Below are positions 24,036 to 33,997 of a stretch of 64,000 nt of DNA, piece by piece. The notes beneath the pieces are model-generated. The model worked only from the letters and a program-made list of their open reading frames with translations, was not told where the DNA came from and searched no databases. Position 1 is the stretch's first letter, and each line of letters starts with the position of its first letter. The stretch is from Myxococcales bacterium. GTDB taxonomy: Bacteria > Myxococcota_A > Polyangia > Haliangiales > Haliangiaceae. A program made the translations under genes and the position numbers. The stretch is from NCBI GenBank assembly GCA_016717005.1, contig JADJUF010000037.1:186001-250000 (forward strand). The letters are read 5' to 3'.

Positions 24036-24065
24036 ATGATAGCCGGACCACAGTTCATGAGTCAA
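24036..24065 (-). promoter_or_regulatory. Sigma-70-like promoter of the TonB/OmpA operon
   Basis: Reading the minus strand: TTGACT (-35, 24065-24060), 18-base spacer, TATCAT (-10, 24041-24036), then a T-rich initiation region. It stands out sharply from the GC-rich surroundings. The predicted start near 24029 gives a leader of about 30 bases containing the palindrome and Shine-Dalgarno. Confidence 0.7.
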
Positions 24066-24102
24066 CGCGTGCGCGCAGGTCCTCGCGCGATCGTCGGCGT
24101 GC

Positions 24103-25311
24103 TCACAGGCGTCGCGCGACCGCGAGCTCGAACGTGTAGACGCTGCCGCTGTGCTCGCCCGGCGCGATGTTGGCGAGGTCGGTGAACGGACCCACGTCAG
24201 CGCGGTTGTCGGGAACGGTGCGCGGCGGCCCCGTGATGAGATCGAACGCGCCGTCGACCCGCCAGCGCCCGAACCGCACGCCGCCGCCGAGCGAGCCACC
24301 GACCTTGGTCGAGTCGAGGTACTGGCGCTCGATCGTGCGATCGGGCACCGCGTTGCCGTCGACGTAGGCGCCGGCCCGGACCGCGACGGTCGGCGTCGCC
24401 GCCCACTCGACGCCGAGCCGGCCCGTCAGCGTGTTGTCCCAGTCGAGCAGGAACACCTGATCGGCCGCTGGCCGGGTCGGGAACCGGACCGCCAGGGTCT
24501 CGAAGCTCGACCAGCCGGTCCAGTCGACCTGTGCGGAAACGCGCACCGTGCGCGTGGCGGCGATCGCGGCGCCGAGCTCGACGGACTGCGGCCAGTGCTG
24601 GGTGTGAGCCATGTCGAGGTCGAGGCCGGCGCCGACCGCGAGCGTGCCGGAGCCCGAGACGTCGACGTCGAGCGCGCTGCGCCAGGTCGCCCCCAGCGCC
24701 ACGCGCGGGTGCGGGCGCCACGCGATCCCGAGCCCGACGCCGGGCCCGATGCCGGATCCAGACAGGTCGCTGGTGATCGGCTTGTCGGTGGCCTTGACCG
24801 AGAACAGGCCGACGCCGAGGCGCACCGTCGCGCCGATCGCCAGCCGCGGCGTGACCCGGTAGGCGACCCCGCCGACGACCTCGAGCACCAGATCCTGCGT
24901 CGCGTCGATCGCCGACATGCCGGTCGGCGTGTAGTTGAGCTGGCCGCCGAACGAGTTCCAGACCCCGGCCCCGACGGTGACGCGGTCGCTGGCGCGGACG
25001 ACGACGCCGATCGATGGCACCGGGACGATCGGCGTGTCGGGCGACTGGGCCGGGCCGCGCACGCCCGCGGCGTCGATGGGCACGTAGGTGCGCGGCGCGA
25101 TCACCAGCTCGCCGCCGATCATCACCGCCGGGGCGCCGAACGCCGCGGCGCCCGGGTTCCAGTGCCAGGCGGTGGCGTCGTCGGCGACCGCGCAGAACGC
25201 GCCGCCCTGCGCGACCGCGCGCGCCGAGATGCCGTTGGGCCGCTCGAGCCCGCCCGCCGCGGCGACGCCCGTCGCGGCGATCAGCGCCGCCCCGCTCAGA
25301 AAGATCCTCAT
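24103..25311 (-). CDS. FadL/TodX-family outer-membrane channel
   Basis: A 402-residue protein with signal peptide (MRIFLSGAALIAATGVAAAGG). The mature N-terminus GLERPNGISARAVAQGGAFCAVADDATAWHWNPGAAA matches the FadL/OMPP1 N-terminal motif (G.ra.gGa..A..dDatA...NPA). The rest is a long beta-barrel with SIGVVVRASDRVTVGAGVWNSFGG, GVAYRVTPRLAIGATVRLGVG and a C-terminal FELAVARRL strand. FadL proteins carry long-chain fatty acids or other hydrophobic molecules across the outer membrane. The ATG overlaps the stop of the tiny lipoprotein gene (ATGA). The frame extends upstream, but the signal peptide fixes the start. Confidence 0.85.
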   Translation of the reverse strand: MRIFLSGAALIAATGVAAAGGLERPNGISARAVAQGGAFCAVADDATAWHWNPGAAAFGAPAVMIGGELVIAPRTYVPIDAAGVRGPAQSPDTPIVPVPSIGVVVRASDRVTVGAGVWNSFGGQLNYTPTGMSAIDATQDLVLEVVGGVAYRVTPRLAIGATVRLGVGLFSVKATDKPITSDLSGSGIGPGVGLGIAWRPHPRVALGATWRSALDVDVSGSGTLAVGAGLDLDMAHTQHWPQSVELGAAIAATRTVRVSAQVDWTGWSSFETLAVRFPTRPAADQVFLLDWDNTLTGRLGVEWAATPTVAVRAGAYVDGNAVPDRTIERQYLDSTKVGGSLGGGVRFGRWRVDGAFDLITGPPRTVPDNRADVGPFTDLANIAPGEHSGSVYTFELAVARRL

Positions 25312-25511
25312 GGCGCCTCCACCGCGGTGACCGCGCCGGCGTCGCGCTGCACGCACGTGAGCGTGGGCTGGTCGCAGTACTCGCCCTGCGCGGCGAAGCA
25401 GTCGCGATCGTTCTTGCAGGCCCGGGTCGGCGGGCCGTCGTCGAACCAGTCGCAGCCGCCGGCGCCGAGCGCGGCGACGACGACGAGCGTGGCCAGGATG
25501 CGCGCGGTCAT
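25308..25511 (-). CDS. Small Cys-rich lipoprotein (67 residues)
   Basis: Signal peptide with lipobox (MTARILATLVVVAALGAGGC), then DWFDDGPPTRACKNDRDCFAAQGEYC and a second Cys pair (CVQ), giving four Cys after the lipid-anchor Cys that could form two disulphides. ATGA overlaps join it to both the TPR/PEGA gene before it and the FadL gene after it, which strongly supports it as real. It is short enough to be missed by automatic callers. Function unknown; a small plug or partner of the outer-membrane channel is only a guess. Confidence 0.8.
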   Translation of the reverse strand: MTARILATLVVVAALGAGGCDWFDDGPPTRACKNDRDCFAAQGEYCDQPTLTCVQRDAGAVTAVEAP

Positions 25512-26731
25512 GGCAGCACTCCTCGCACGGCGACGCCCCAGCCGTCGCCGATCACCGGGCCGACCTCGACCGGCGTGTCGGTCGGCGTCTTCACCAGGAA
25601 GTAGATGCCGGTCGCGAGCGCGGCGGCCGAGGCCGCGAACGCGACGCCGCTGACCAGGCCGAGCGTGTGGGATCGATCGCCGCGGGCCTCGATGTCGGCG
25701 CGGGTGTGGACCGGCGCGTACATGCCCGACTCGGACAAGGGCACGCCCTGCGGCCGCTGCCGCTCGATCGTGGCCCAGTCGCGGGCCTCGTCGGCGGCGC
25801 TCATCGCCATCCAGCCGGTGACCGCGCCGAGCGCGCCCAGCCCGGCGGCGGTGCCGAGCGCGATCGTGCCGTTGCGCCGACGCGTCGCCCGCGCGCCGAC
25901 CGAGTCGCGCGGCACGCGCACGCGCTGCTCCTGACCGCGCTGGACCCGGATCTTCGTGCGGTACGGCAGGTAGCCGGGCGCCGACACCTCGACCGCGTGC
26001 TCGCCGGTGCTGAGCTGATAGCGGCCGCGCTCGTCGAGCACGCCGGGCGCGCTGTCGATGATCACCGCCGCGTCGACCGGCGCGTCGAGGCGGAGCCAGC
26101 CGTGGTCGGGCACGACCGGATCGCCGACGACGTCGAGGCTGGTCGGCTCCTCCTCGAGGACGAGCTCGAGATCGGTCACGACCCCGGGGATCACGGTGAC
26201 CGAGCCGCGCGCGGTCTTCCACCCGGCCTTGGTCGCGACCACCTCGACCGGCCCCAGGGCGATCGGCCGCGGCGGCAGCGGCGTGGCGCCAGCGCGCAGC
26301 CCGCCGATCGTCAGCGCCGCGCCCGAGATGTTGGTCAGCACCAAGAGCGCGCCGCCGTCGGCGTAGTCGCCGGTGAACGGGGCGCGCCCCAGCGCCGCGC
26401 GGCAGTCGTCGTGGAGCTTGCGGGTCGCGATGATCTCGGACGACGCCGGGTTGGCGATGATCGCCGTGCGGGCGTGCCCGATGCAGTCCTCCCACTTGCT
26501 CTCGGCGACGTCGACCGCGGCCAGGAACCGCGACGGTCCCGGCAGCGACGGATCGATCGCGACCGCGCGCTCGAGGTGGGCCCGGGCCGTGTCGTAGTCA
26601 CCGAGCCGGTAGGCGTCGGTGCCCGCCTGGAACTCGCTCAGGAACTGCGACGACGGCTGCGCCGACGCCGTCGCCGCCGCCAGCACGACCAGCGCGCCAG
26701 CTACTCCGCGGATGAGTTGGTTCATTTGCAT
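25508..26731 (-). CDS. Secreted TPR plus PEGA-like protein with C-terminal membrane helices
   Basis: A 407-residue protein with signal peptide (IRGVAGALVVLAAATASAQ). Residues about 25-110 form a TPR-like unit (FQAGTDAYRLGDYDTARAHLERAVAIDP). Two PEGA-like beta domains follow (GPVEVVATKAGWKTARGS; DHGWLRLDAPVDAAVIIDSAPGVLDERGRYQLSTGEHAVEVSAPGYLPY), then two hydrophobic helices near the C-terminus (TIALGTAAGLGALGAVTGWMA and TLGLVSGVAFAASAAALATGIYFLV). It heads a three-gene operon with the small lipoprotein and the FadL channel. The ATG at 26731 is followed by another at 26725. Role in assembling or tethering the channel is inference. Confidence 0.78.
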   Translation of the reverse strand: MQMNQLIRGVAGALVVLAAATASAQPSSQFLSEFQAGTDAYRLGDYDTARAHLERAVAIDPSLPGPSRFLAAVDVAESKWEDCIGHARTAIIANPASSEIIATRKLHDDCRAALGRAPFTGDYADGGALLVLTNISGAALTIGGLRAGATPLPPRPIALGPVEVVATKAGWKTARGSVTVIPGVVTDLELVLEEEPTSLDVVGDPVVPDHGWLRLDAPVDAAVIIDSAPGVLDERGRYQLSTGEHAVEVSAPGYLPYRTKIRVQRGQEQRVRVPRDSVGARATRRRNGTIALGTAAGLGALGAVTGWMAMSAADEARDWATIERQRPQGVPLSESGMYAPVHTRADIEARGDRSHTLGLVSGVAFAASAAALATGIYFLVKTPTDTPVEVGPVIGDGWGVAVRGVLP

Positions 26732-26839
26732 CGTGGTCTCGCTCGACTCGCGCGCCCCTGCGCCGAGCCTCCATTGTTCGCTGCACAACCACCGCCCCTC
26801 CTACTAACGAGTCGCTCGCTGCTCCGTCGTCGCTCGAGT
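26732..26839. other. Short spacer before the 90-bp array
   Basis: It must contain the promoter of the TPR/PEGA-FadL operon (minus strand). I see no clear -35/-10 pair; its lower GC (CCATTGTTCGCTGCACAACC) is compatible with a promoter. Confidence 0.35.
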
Positions 26840-27331
26840 CACACGTCTTGGGAGGGGGGCCCCGGCGCATGCCGGGGGGAGGGTTCGTCCGCGTCACTCC
26901 GAAATCTCGCTGCACCGTTACCGCTCGAGGTCACACGTCTTGGGTGGGGGCCCCGGCGCATGCCGGGGGAGAGGTCCCCCGCGTCACTCCGAAATCTCGC
27001 TGTCTCACCGTCGCTCGAGGTCACACGTCTTGGGTGGGGGCCCCGGCGCATGCCGCGGGAGGGTTCGTCCGCGTCACTCCGAAATCTCGCTGGATCATCA
27101 CCGCTCGAGGTCACACGTCTTGGGGGGGGGCCCCGGCGCATGCCGGGGGAGGGTTCTTCCGCCTCACTCCGAAATCTCGCTGCACCGCTGTCGCTCGAGG
27201 TCACACGTCTTGGGAGGGGGGCCCCGGCGTCCCGCCGGGGGGAGGGTTCTTCCGCCTCACTCCGAAATCTCGCTGCACCGCTGTCGCTCGAGGTCACACG
27301 TCTTGGGTGGGGGCCCCGGCGCATGCCGGGG
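26840..27331. repeat. Tandem ~90-bp repeats carrying a CCCCGGC-N4-GCCGGGG hairpin
   Basis: Six copies of CACACGTCTTGG at 26840, 26932, 27022, 27112, 27202 and 27295 (spacing 90-93). Each carries GGGGGCCCCGGCGCATGCCGGGG, which folds to a 7-bp stem. One copy (27202 unit) has CGGCGTCCCGCCG instead, which keeps the pairing; another has one mismatch. Between hairpins a variable 19-base stretch ends in CTCCGAAATCTCGCTG. Open frames across the array repeat a single peptide and are not believed to code. Confidence 0.9.
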
Positions 27332-27353
27332 GAGGGTTTGGCGACAAACCCTC
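27314..27353 (-). terminator. Composite double hairpin behind the STAS gene
   Basis: Hairpin 1 is CCCCGGC-GCAT-GCCGGGG (27314-27331). Hairpin 2 has 9-bp arms GAGGGTTTG and CAAACCCTC with a GCGA loop (27332-27353), ending 5 bases past the stop codon of the STAS protein gene. The second stem differs in sequence from the one at 17399 but keeps the pairing. It probably marks the transcript 3' end; there is no U-tract. Confidence 0.6.
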
Positions 27354-27358
27354 AGAAA

Positions 27359-29602
27359 TCACTGCGTCGGGTCGTCGCGCCCCGCGCCCGAGCCGCCGCC
27401 GTAGCGGTCCCAGACGTTGACGTTACCCGTGCCGCCCGAGCCGCGGCTGCTGCCGCCGCCGCTGCCGCTGCCGCTGCGACCGGTGTCGACCGGCTTGTCG
27501 GCGGCGACCGGCACGGTGAACGACTTGGAGTCGCCGTCGCCGGTCTGGACCTCGAAGCGCAGGGCGCCGCCCGCGGTCTTGAGGCGCGCCAGCTCGTCGG
27601 TGGCGAGCTGCGCGAACCCCGCAGCGTCGGCGACCTTGGCGCCCGCGACCGACAGCACGACGTAGCCTGGGGTGAGCCCGGAGCCGGCCAGCGCGCTGGC
27701 GTTGGGATCGATCGCGGTGATGATCGCGCCGCGCGTCACCTCCGGGTAGCGCCACGAGATCAACGGGAAGCTCGCCACCGCGGTCACGCCCGCGACCGTG
27801 GTCGGGGTCTGGTACGTGGTCGCGAGCTTCGCGAGCGCGTCGGCGGTGATCGTCAGCGAGGCGAACCCGACGAACTGCTTGCCGGCGCCGCCGGTGTACT
27901 CCTCCCAGTAGCCCTCGGGCGGGGCGGCGAACGCCCCCGACGCCCGGAGCGCGCGCGCCACACCGGACCGCGCGTCACGGACCACGCGCCGCGCCTGGGC
28001 GCTGCGCGCGTCGCGCTCGGCCGCCGCCAGCTTGGCGGCCCGCGCCTCCCGGTACTGACCGGCGACCTGGGTCCGCCAGGCCGCGTCGGTGATCTTGCCG
28101 TCGAGCGCCACCGCCAGCCCGTCGAGCGCGGCGTCGCCCGCCTCGGCGATCGCGTCGTCGGACGTCGGCGCCAGCCCCGACACGCCGACGCATCGCAGGC
28201 CGCCGGCCTCGTCGGCGCACGTCGCCGCCAGGGGCGCGTCGGTGGTGATCCACGCCGGCCGCGCCTCGGCGCTGGTGCCGGTCAGCTTGCCGCGCCCGGG
28301 CGCGGCGTGGTCGCCGCCGCCGAACATCTTGTAGGCGGCGAACGCGCCGGCCGCGAGCACGACCGTCGCCAGCGCCGCGACGAACGCGACGCCGAGGCCG
28401 CCGCCGCGCTGGGCCATCGCCGCCTCGGCGACGGTGGTCGCGACCTTCTTGGCCTGCGGCTTGCGGTCGCGGACCTCGCGGATCAGCTTGGCCAGATCGA
28501 CCGAGACGTTGGGCTTGGGCAGCTTGGCCAGGTTGGCGAGCAGGCCCTCGGGCGCCGCGCACGCCAGCGGCCCCTTGCAGTCGTGGCACTTGAGGTCCGG
28601 CGGGGTCGCGAACTTCAGCACCTCGAAGTGGGTGTCGACGTCGATGAGCTGGCCCGCCGTGGTGCTGCACTTGCTGCACGTGTACGGCAGCGTGAACGAC
28701 GCGACCACGGCCTTGGGCCCGAGGTCCTCGGGCCGGGTCAGCTTGTCGAGGAAGCCCAGCGGCACCGCGGTCAGGTAGATCGCCTCGACGATCGGCGTCA
28801 CCTGCTGGATCAGCCCGCGCCACTCGGCGGCGCCGGCCGGCTCGATCTTGCCGACCCCGCCGACGTCGATGACGATCGCGCCCTCGAGGCCCTCGGCCAG
28901 CTTGTCGCGCGGGAAGGTCTTGTCGAGATCGCCGGCGAGCTTGATGAACGTGACCCGCCCCTCGATGGTCTTGTCGACCCGGAGCTTCCGGGCGCCGTCG
29001 GCGATCGCGTACGACAGCTTCGACGCGAGGAACCCGGCGATGTCGGGATCGAGCTCGAACTTGTCCTGGCCGGCCAGGTACGAGAAGTACGTGACCGGAT
29101 CCTCGTTGAAGTACTGCATCTCGCCGCAGCTCGAGCACGCGCGCTGCGCCGGCTTCATCGACTTGATCAGCTCGTGGTCGCGATCGACCTGGAGCAGCAC
29201 GCGATCGTCGCGATCGCAGTAGTCGCAGTGGTACGGGGCGTAGAAGCTGTAGACCCGGCCGGTGCCGGCGAAGTTCGCGACCATGTTGAACTGGTCGACG
29301 ATCTTGGGCGCGCACTCGACCAGCAGGATCCGCTGCGCGGTCTTGCCGACGCCGTTGACGAAGTCGACCCACTCGCGGATGCCGAACGACGACACCTTGC
29401 GGATGTCGCCGAGATCCAGGATCAGCGTCCCGGCGCGCACGCTCTCGGCCAGGCGCTTGCCCTCGAAGGCCTCGTCGATCGTCCCGGCCAGCTTCAGGCA
29501 CACGATGTCGCCGTCGGCGAACCGATCGATCGCCATCTTGGGCGGCGCGGGGGCGCCGGCGGCGGCGTTGGCGATGGCGACGGGTAGGGGTGCTGGTTCC
29601 AT
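27359..29602 (-). CDS. Double STAS/zinc-ribbon protein with transmembrane helix and C-terminal PDZ domain
   Basis: A 747-residue protein. Domains: STAS-like 1 (about 25-118; GDIVCLKLAGTIDEAF, LILDLGDIRKVSSFGIREWVDF); zinc-ribbon 1 (C126xxC129, C156xxC159); STAS-like 2 (about 213-298; VTFIKLAGDLDKTF, AIVIDVGGVGKIEPAGAAEW); zinc-ribbon 2 (C309xxC312, C339xxC342); transmembrane helix 403-425; LPP20/FlgT-like part (about 445-600); PDZ-like domain (612-700; GAIITAIDPNASALAGSGLTPG). The conserved phosphorylatable Ser/Thr of anti-sigma antagonists is possible at S71/S72 but not clear. It lies 14 bases after the HATPase gene with AGAGG before the ATG, so the pair probably forms a partner-switching unit. 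The architecture is new to me. Confidence 0.85.
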   Translation of the reverse strand: MEPAPLPVAIANAAAGAPAPPKMAIDRFADGDIVCLKLAGTIDEAFEGKRLAESVRAGTLILDLGDIRKVSSFGIREWVDFVNGVGKTAQRILLVECAPKIVDQFNMVANFAGTGRVYSFYAPYHCDYCDRDDRVLLQVDRDHELIKSMKPAQRACSSCGEMQYFNEDPVTYFSYLAGQDKFELDPDIAGFLASKLSYAIADGARKLRVDKTIEGRVTFIKLAGDLDKTFPRDKLAEGLEGAIVIDVGGVGKIEPAGAAEWRGLIQQVTPIVEAIYLTAVPLGFLDKLTRPEDLGPKAVVASFTLPYTCSKCSTTAGQLIDVDTHFEVLKFATPPDLKCHDCKGPLACAAPEGLLANLAKLPKPNVSVDLAKLIREVRDRKPQAKKVATTVAEAAMAQRGGGLGVAFVAALATVVLAAGAFAAYKMFGGGDHAAPGRGKLTGTSAEARPAWITTDAPLAATCADEAGGLRCVGVSGLAPTSDDAIAEAGDAALDGLAVALDGKITDAAWRTQVAGQYREARAAKLAAAERDARSAQARRVVRDARSGVARALRASGAFAAPPEGYWEEYTGGAGKQFVGFASLTITADALAKLATTYQTPTTVAGVTAVASFPLISWRYPEVTRGAIITAIDPNASALAGSGLTPGYVVLSVAGAKVADAAGFAQLATDELARLKTAGGALRFEVQTGDGDSKSFTVPVAADKPVDTGRSGSGSGGGSSRGSGGTGNVNVWDRYGGGSGAGRDDPTQ

Positions 29603-29616
29603 GGGGACCTCTGGGG

Positions 29617-30546
29617 CTACGCGAGCTCGCCGAACAGATGGAGCGAGCGCGCGAGGGTCCGGACCTCGCGCAGGTTGAGATCGAGCTCGAGCATGGCCGT
29701 CACCTCGGTGTGACGGCCCCGGGCGACGTCGAAGAAGATCGCCAGGGCGTTGTGGTGGCACACGCTCATGCCCAGCCCCGCGCCCCCGTGGCTCTGATCC
29801 ATCTCGCCGCCGGCCAGCCCGCGGGCGAGGCCGTCGACGACGTGGCGGCGCTGCAGGCCGCCGAACCGATCGCGCACCTGCACGACCACGCGGGTCCCGT
29901 CGGTCGCGCACCGCAGCCGCGCGGCGTCCTCGGGCGCGAGCACGATCGTGGCCTTGCGGTCGCCGGCGTAGCGGGCGACGCCGCGCTCGTCGACCGGCGC
30001 GTCGTAGATCGCGTTCATCAGGAGCTCGTGGCACAGCTCGCTGGCCATCTCGCCGAGCCGCTTGGGCACCTGCAGCGCCGCCACGAACTCCTGCACCCGG
30101 GCCACGACGCGATCGCGGTCCTCGGTCGAGGCGACCTTCTCCTCGAAGCCGGTGTGGCCCCAGTCGAGGTAGGCCGTCAGCGGCGTCGGGCCGGTGTCCT
30201 CGCGGGCCCGCCGCAGCACCATCATCAGCTCCCACGGCCGCGGGGCGCTCTCGAAGTCCTTGCGCCCCAGCACGTGCGCGACCTGCGGGCACTCGGCCAT
30301 GTACCGGAGCGCGCGCTTGAGCGGCTCGGCGGTCCACAGGACGCCCCGCGCCGCCGGGTTGGCCCGCAGCGCGGCCACGACGACGTCGCCGTCGAACGCA
30401 TCGGCGCACACCAACCGCGCGCCCAGCGCTGCCCCGGCCAGCGCGGCCGGATCTTCGATCACCGTCGCCTCGATGCCTGCCGACAGGAAGTGTCGGAGCA
30501 CTCGGCGCCCCACTTGTTTGTTGCGTTCGAGAACGATGGCCCGCAT
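29617..30546 (-). CDS. Receiver-like plus GHKL-ATPase protein (partner of the STAS protein)
   Basis: A 309-residue paralogue of the protein at 14696. Residues 1-115 look like a degenerate receiver (RAIVLERNKQVGRRVLRHFLSAG, LVCADAFDGD). Residues 165-285 are an HATPase domain: CHELLMNAIYDAPVD (172-186), VRDRFGGL and GGAGLGMSVCHHN. There is no DHp domain or conserved His, so it is not an ordinary sensor kinase; RsbW/SpoIIAB-type ATPases are the nearest known analogues and phosphorylate STAS proteins. The gene directly precedes the STAS gene, which fits that role. Confidence 0.82.
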   Translation of the reverse strand: MRAIVLERNKQVGRRVLRHFLSAGIEATVIEDPAALAGAALGARLVCADAFDGDVVVAALRANPAARGVLWTAEPLKRALRYMAECPQVAHVLGRKDFESAPRPWELMMVLRRAREDTGPTPLTAYLDWGHTGFEEKVASTEDRDRVVARVQEFVAALQVPKRLGEMASELCHELLMNAIYDAPVDERGVARYAGDRKATIVLAPEDAARLRCATDGTRVVVQVRDRFGGLQRRHVVDGLARGLAGGEMDQSHGGAGLGMSVCHHNALAIFFDVARGRHTEVTAMLELDLNLREVRTLARSLHLFGELA

Positions 30547-30635
30547 CGACTGGAAACTGCGCGATCCGGCGACCTGCGCGTTTCCGAAAGGCTAGCAGAG
30601 TTGAATACCCGCCTCAACGAAACGGTCGTGATACC

Positions 30636-31760
30636 GTGAACACGATGAGCGCGCGTAGGCAGCTTGCGGCCATGTCGGTGGTCGTAGCGTTGTGTGGGGT
30701 CGTGGGCGGCGCCGAGGCTGGCGGCGAGGAGCTGATCGACACGGTCAAGACGACGCGGGCCCGCGCCGACCTGTCGGGGTTCCTGGTGAAGTCGGCTACC
30801 GCCGCCGCGAGCAAGCGCTCGTTCGGCCGGGCGATCGCGCTGTACCAGGCGCTGGTCGTCGCCCGCGGCCCGGGCAGCCCGGAGGCCGAGAAGCTCGCGA
30901 CGCTGTGGACCCTGGCCGGCCAGACCGAGGAGGCGGCCCGGGTGCTGAGCGCGTTCGCCGCCGCCACCAGCGACGCCGCCGCCGCGACCAAGGCCCGGGC
31001 CGAGGCCGCCCGCCTGACCGCGCGCCCCGATCCGTTCGCCAAGCAGCTCGAGCTACCCGCGCTCGCCGCCGAGGCCAAGCAGGCCTTCAAGCAGGGCCGC
31101 GCCGCGTTCGCGAAGAAGCAGTGGGGCGACGCGCTGATCAGCTACCAGATGGGCTACGCGCTGGCGCCGGACCTGCCGGGGTTCTTGCGCGAGCTCGGCG
31201 CCACCTACGACAAGCTCGGCGCCACCGACAAGAAGCTCGAGTTCTACCGCGCGTACCTGCTCAAGCGGCCGTTCGGCAAGAACTCCGACGCGGTCCGCGC
31301 CGAGCTCGGCAAGGCGCCCAAGTCGCTGGGCGCGCTGACGCTCGCGACCAGCCTGCCGTGCGACGAGCTGTGGCTGAACCGCCAGCGGGTGCCGCTGCCG
31401 CTGCCCACCAAGCCGTTCACCGTCGCCCCCGGCAACTACAAGGCGATGTGCCTGTCGCGCAAGTACGAGATCGCGATCTTCGAGTACGCGACCGTGGCCG
31501 CCGGCAAGGGCGAGACGCTCCGTTTCGACTGGGCGATCGTGGTCAACAAGCTCGAGAACCCCTACGGCCGCATCGCGATCGAGAACCCCAAGGCGCCGGG
31601 CGAGCTGCTCGACCTCGGGGTGAGCTCGCCCGAGGTCGGGGTCGTGGTGGCCGCGGACGGTCGCGCCCTGCGCATGATCGTCAAGGACGACAGCGGCGCC
31701 CGCACCGAAGAGCGTTCGGTGCGCATCAAGCCGGGCGAGCGCTACGTCGTCAAATGGTGA
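30636..31760 (+). CDS. Periplasmic TPR-containing protein
   Basis: A 374-residue protein with a signal peptide (LAAMSVVVALCGVVGGAEA). Two TPR-like helical segments are visible (SKRSFGRAIALYQALVVARGPGSPEAEKLATLW; FKQGRAAFAKKQWGDALISYQMGYALAPDLPGFLRELGATYDKLG). A beta-rich C-terminal part follows (LATSLPCDELWLNRQRVPLP and IAIENPKAPGELLDLG), reminiscent of PEGA-like folds. The GTG at 30636 or the ATG at 30645 could be the start. It is 17 bases upstream of a Ser/Thr kinase gene, so the two are likely co-transcribed and the periplasmic protein may feed that pathway; this is inference. Confidence 0.78.
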   Translation: MNTMSARRQLAAMSVVVALCGVVGGAEAGGEELIDTVKTTRARADLSGFLVKSATAAASKRSFGRAIALYQALVVARGPGSPEAEKLATLWTLAGQTEEAARVLSAFAAATSDAAAATKARAEAARLTARPDPFAKQLELPALAAEAKQAFKQGRAAFAKKQWGDALISYQMGYALAPDLPGFLRELGATYDKLGATDKKLEFYRAYLLKRPFGKNSDAVRAELGKAPKSLGALTLATSLPCDELWLNRQRVPLPLPTKPFTVAPGNYKAMCLSRKYEIAIFEYATVAAGKGETLRFDWAIVVNKLENPYGRIAIENPKAPGELLDLGVSSPEVGVVVAADGRALRMIVKDDSGARTEERSVRIKPGERYVVKW

Positions 31761-31777
31761 TGTGGTAGCGTCGGGCT

Positions 31778-33043
<1,266 letters not shown>

Positions 33044-33065
33044 GTCCGGGCGCCGCCGGTTCAGC

Positions 33066-33659
33066 TCAGGGCGTCGCGCCGCAGGCGCCGTCGAGGACCG
33101 CGGCGATCTCGGCCAGCACCGCCGGCGCGTGGGCGCCCTGCCCCGGCGCACCGGCGGCGACCACCGCGCCGCGCGCGTCGACGAGATCGTCGCCGACCTG
33201 GCGGTAGCGCGGCGTCGTGGCGCGGAACGGGTACACCGCGCCGGCCGCCACCTTGTAGAGCGCCGCGCCGCTGGCGGTCGAGAGCTGGTCGCTGGCGAAC
33301 GCGCACTGCAGCGCGCCCGCGCCGTCGAACAGCTCGAGCCGGCCGGTCAGGCCGACCTCCTTGATGTCCCAGATCACCGTGCCGTCGTGATCCCGAGCCT
33401 TGCCCAGCTGGCGCTCGGCGGCGTGGCCATGGCCCAGCTGCGCCACGAGCACGTGGTCCCGGCCCACGCCGGTGGTCGAGGTCGGCACCACCTCGAGGAT
33501 CGTGCCGCTCGGGTAGGCCGGCGCGTCGACGAGGAGGTCGGCGACGGTCGGGGGCATGAAGCTGGCGCTCGAGGTCTCGACGGGCGGGTCGAGCTCGGTG
33601 CAGGCGGCGCCGGCGACGACGGTGGTGAGCAACAGGGCGAGCGAGGTCGAGTGGGTCAT
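33066..33659 (-). CDS. Lipoprotein of unknown function
   Basis: A 197-residue protein with signal and lipobox (LLLTTVVAGAAC) and a good ribosome site (GGAGACCCCG) before the ATG at 33659. The mature part contains beta strands (TILEVVPTSTTGVGRDHVLVAQLGHG; GTVIWDIKEVGLTGRLELFDG), without any domain I recognise. It is tail-to-tail with the kinase gene at 31778, only 22 bases apart. Confidence 0.7.
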   Translation of the reverse strand: MTHSTSLALLLTTVVAGAACTELDPPVETSSASFMPPTVADLLVDAPAYPSGTILEVVPTSTTGVGRDHVLVAQLGHGHAAERQLGKARDHDGTVIWDIKEVGLTGRLELFDGAGALQCAFASDQLSTASGAALYKVAAGAVYPFRATTPRYRQVGDDLVDARGAVVAAGAPGQGAHAPAVLAEIAAVLDGACGATP

Positions 33660-33997
33660 CGGGGTCTCCAGGATTGAGCGCGGTCGATGCCGCACATCCC
33701 TGCTGTGGCGTCGGCCCCGATCCGGTTCACCGAAATCCGCGCGCGCCCCGCCGACGGCGCTGACAACGCTCGCGCTGGGCGACCGCGCACGACCAGGCGC
33801 TGCGGTGCGCCCGACGCGTTCGCGCGCGCATCGCCCTGCGGCCGGAAGCGCCGCTCCACGTCGCGCCGCCGAATGGGCGTCGCGTTAGCGCGCGCATCGC
33901 CCTGCGGCCGGAAGCGCCGCTCCACGTCACGCCGCCGAATGTGTGTCGCCCGCGCGATGGCAGGCGACCGCCGGCGAGCGCGTCACCGCCCCGATCG
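33660..33997. other. Intergenic region with a 66-bp direct duplication
   Basis: 338 bases between two minus-strand lipoprotein genes. A unit containing GCGCGCATCGCCCTGCGGCC and AAGCGCCGCTCCACGTC occurs twice, at about 33823 and 33889, 66 bases apart. The promoter for the lipoprotein at 33659 should be here, but I see no clear elements. Open frames through it are shadows. Confidence 0.75.

Noticed and set aside
26848..27420. 190-residue frame through the 90-bp repeats
   Set aside because: It translates the same repeat unit repeatedly; the repeat's hairpin structure explains it better.
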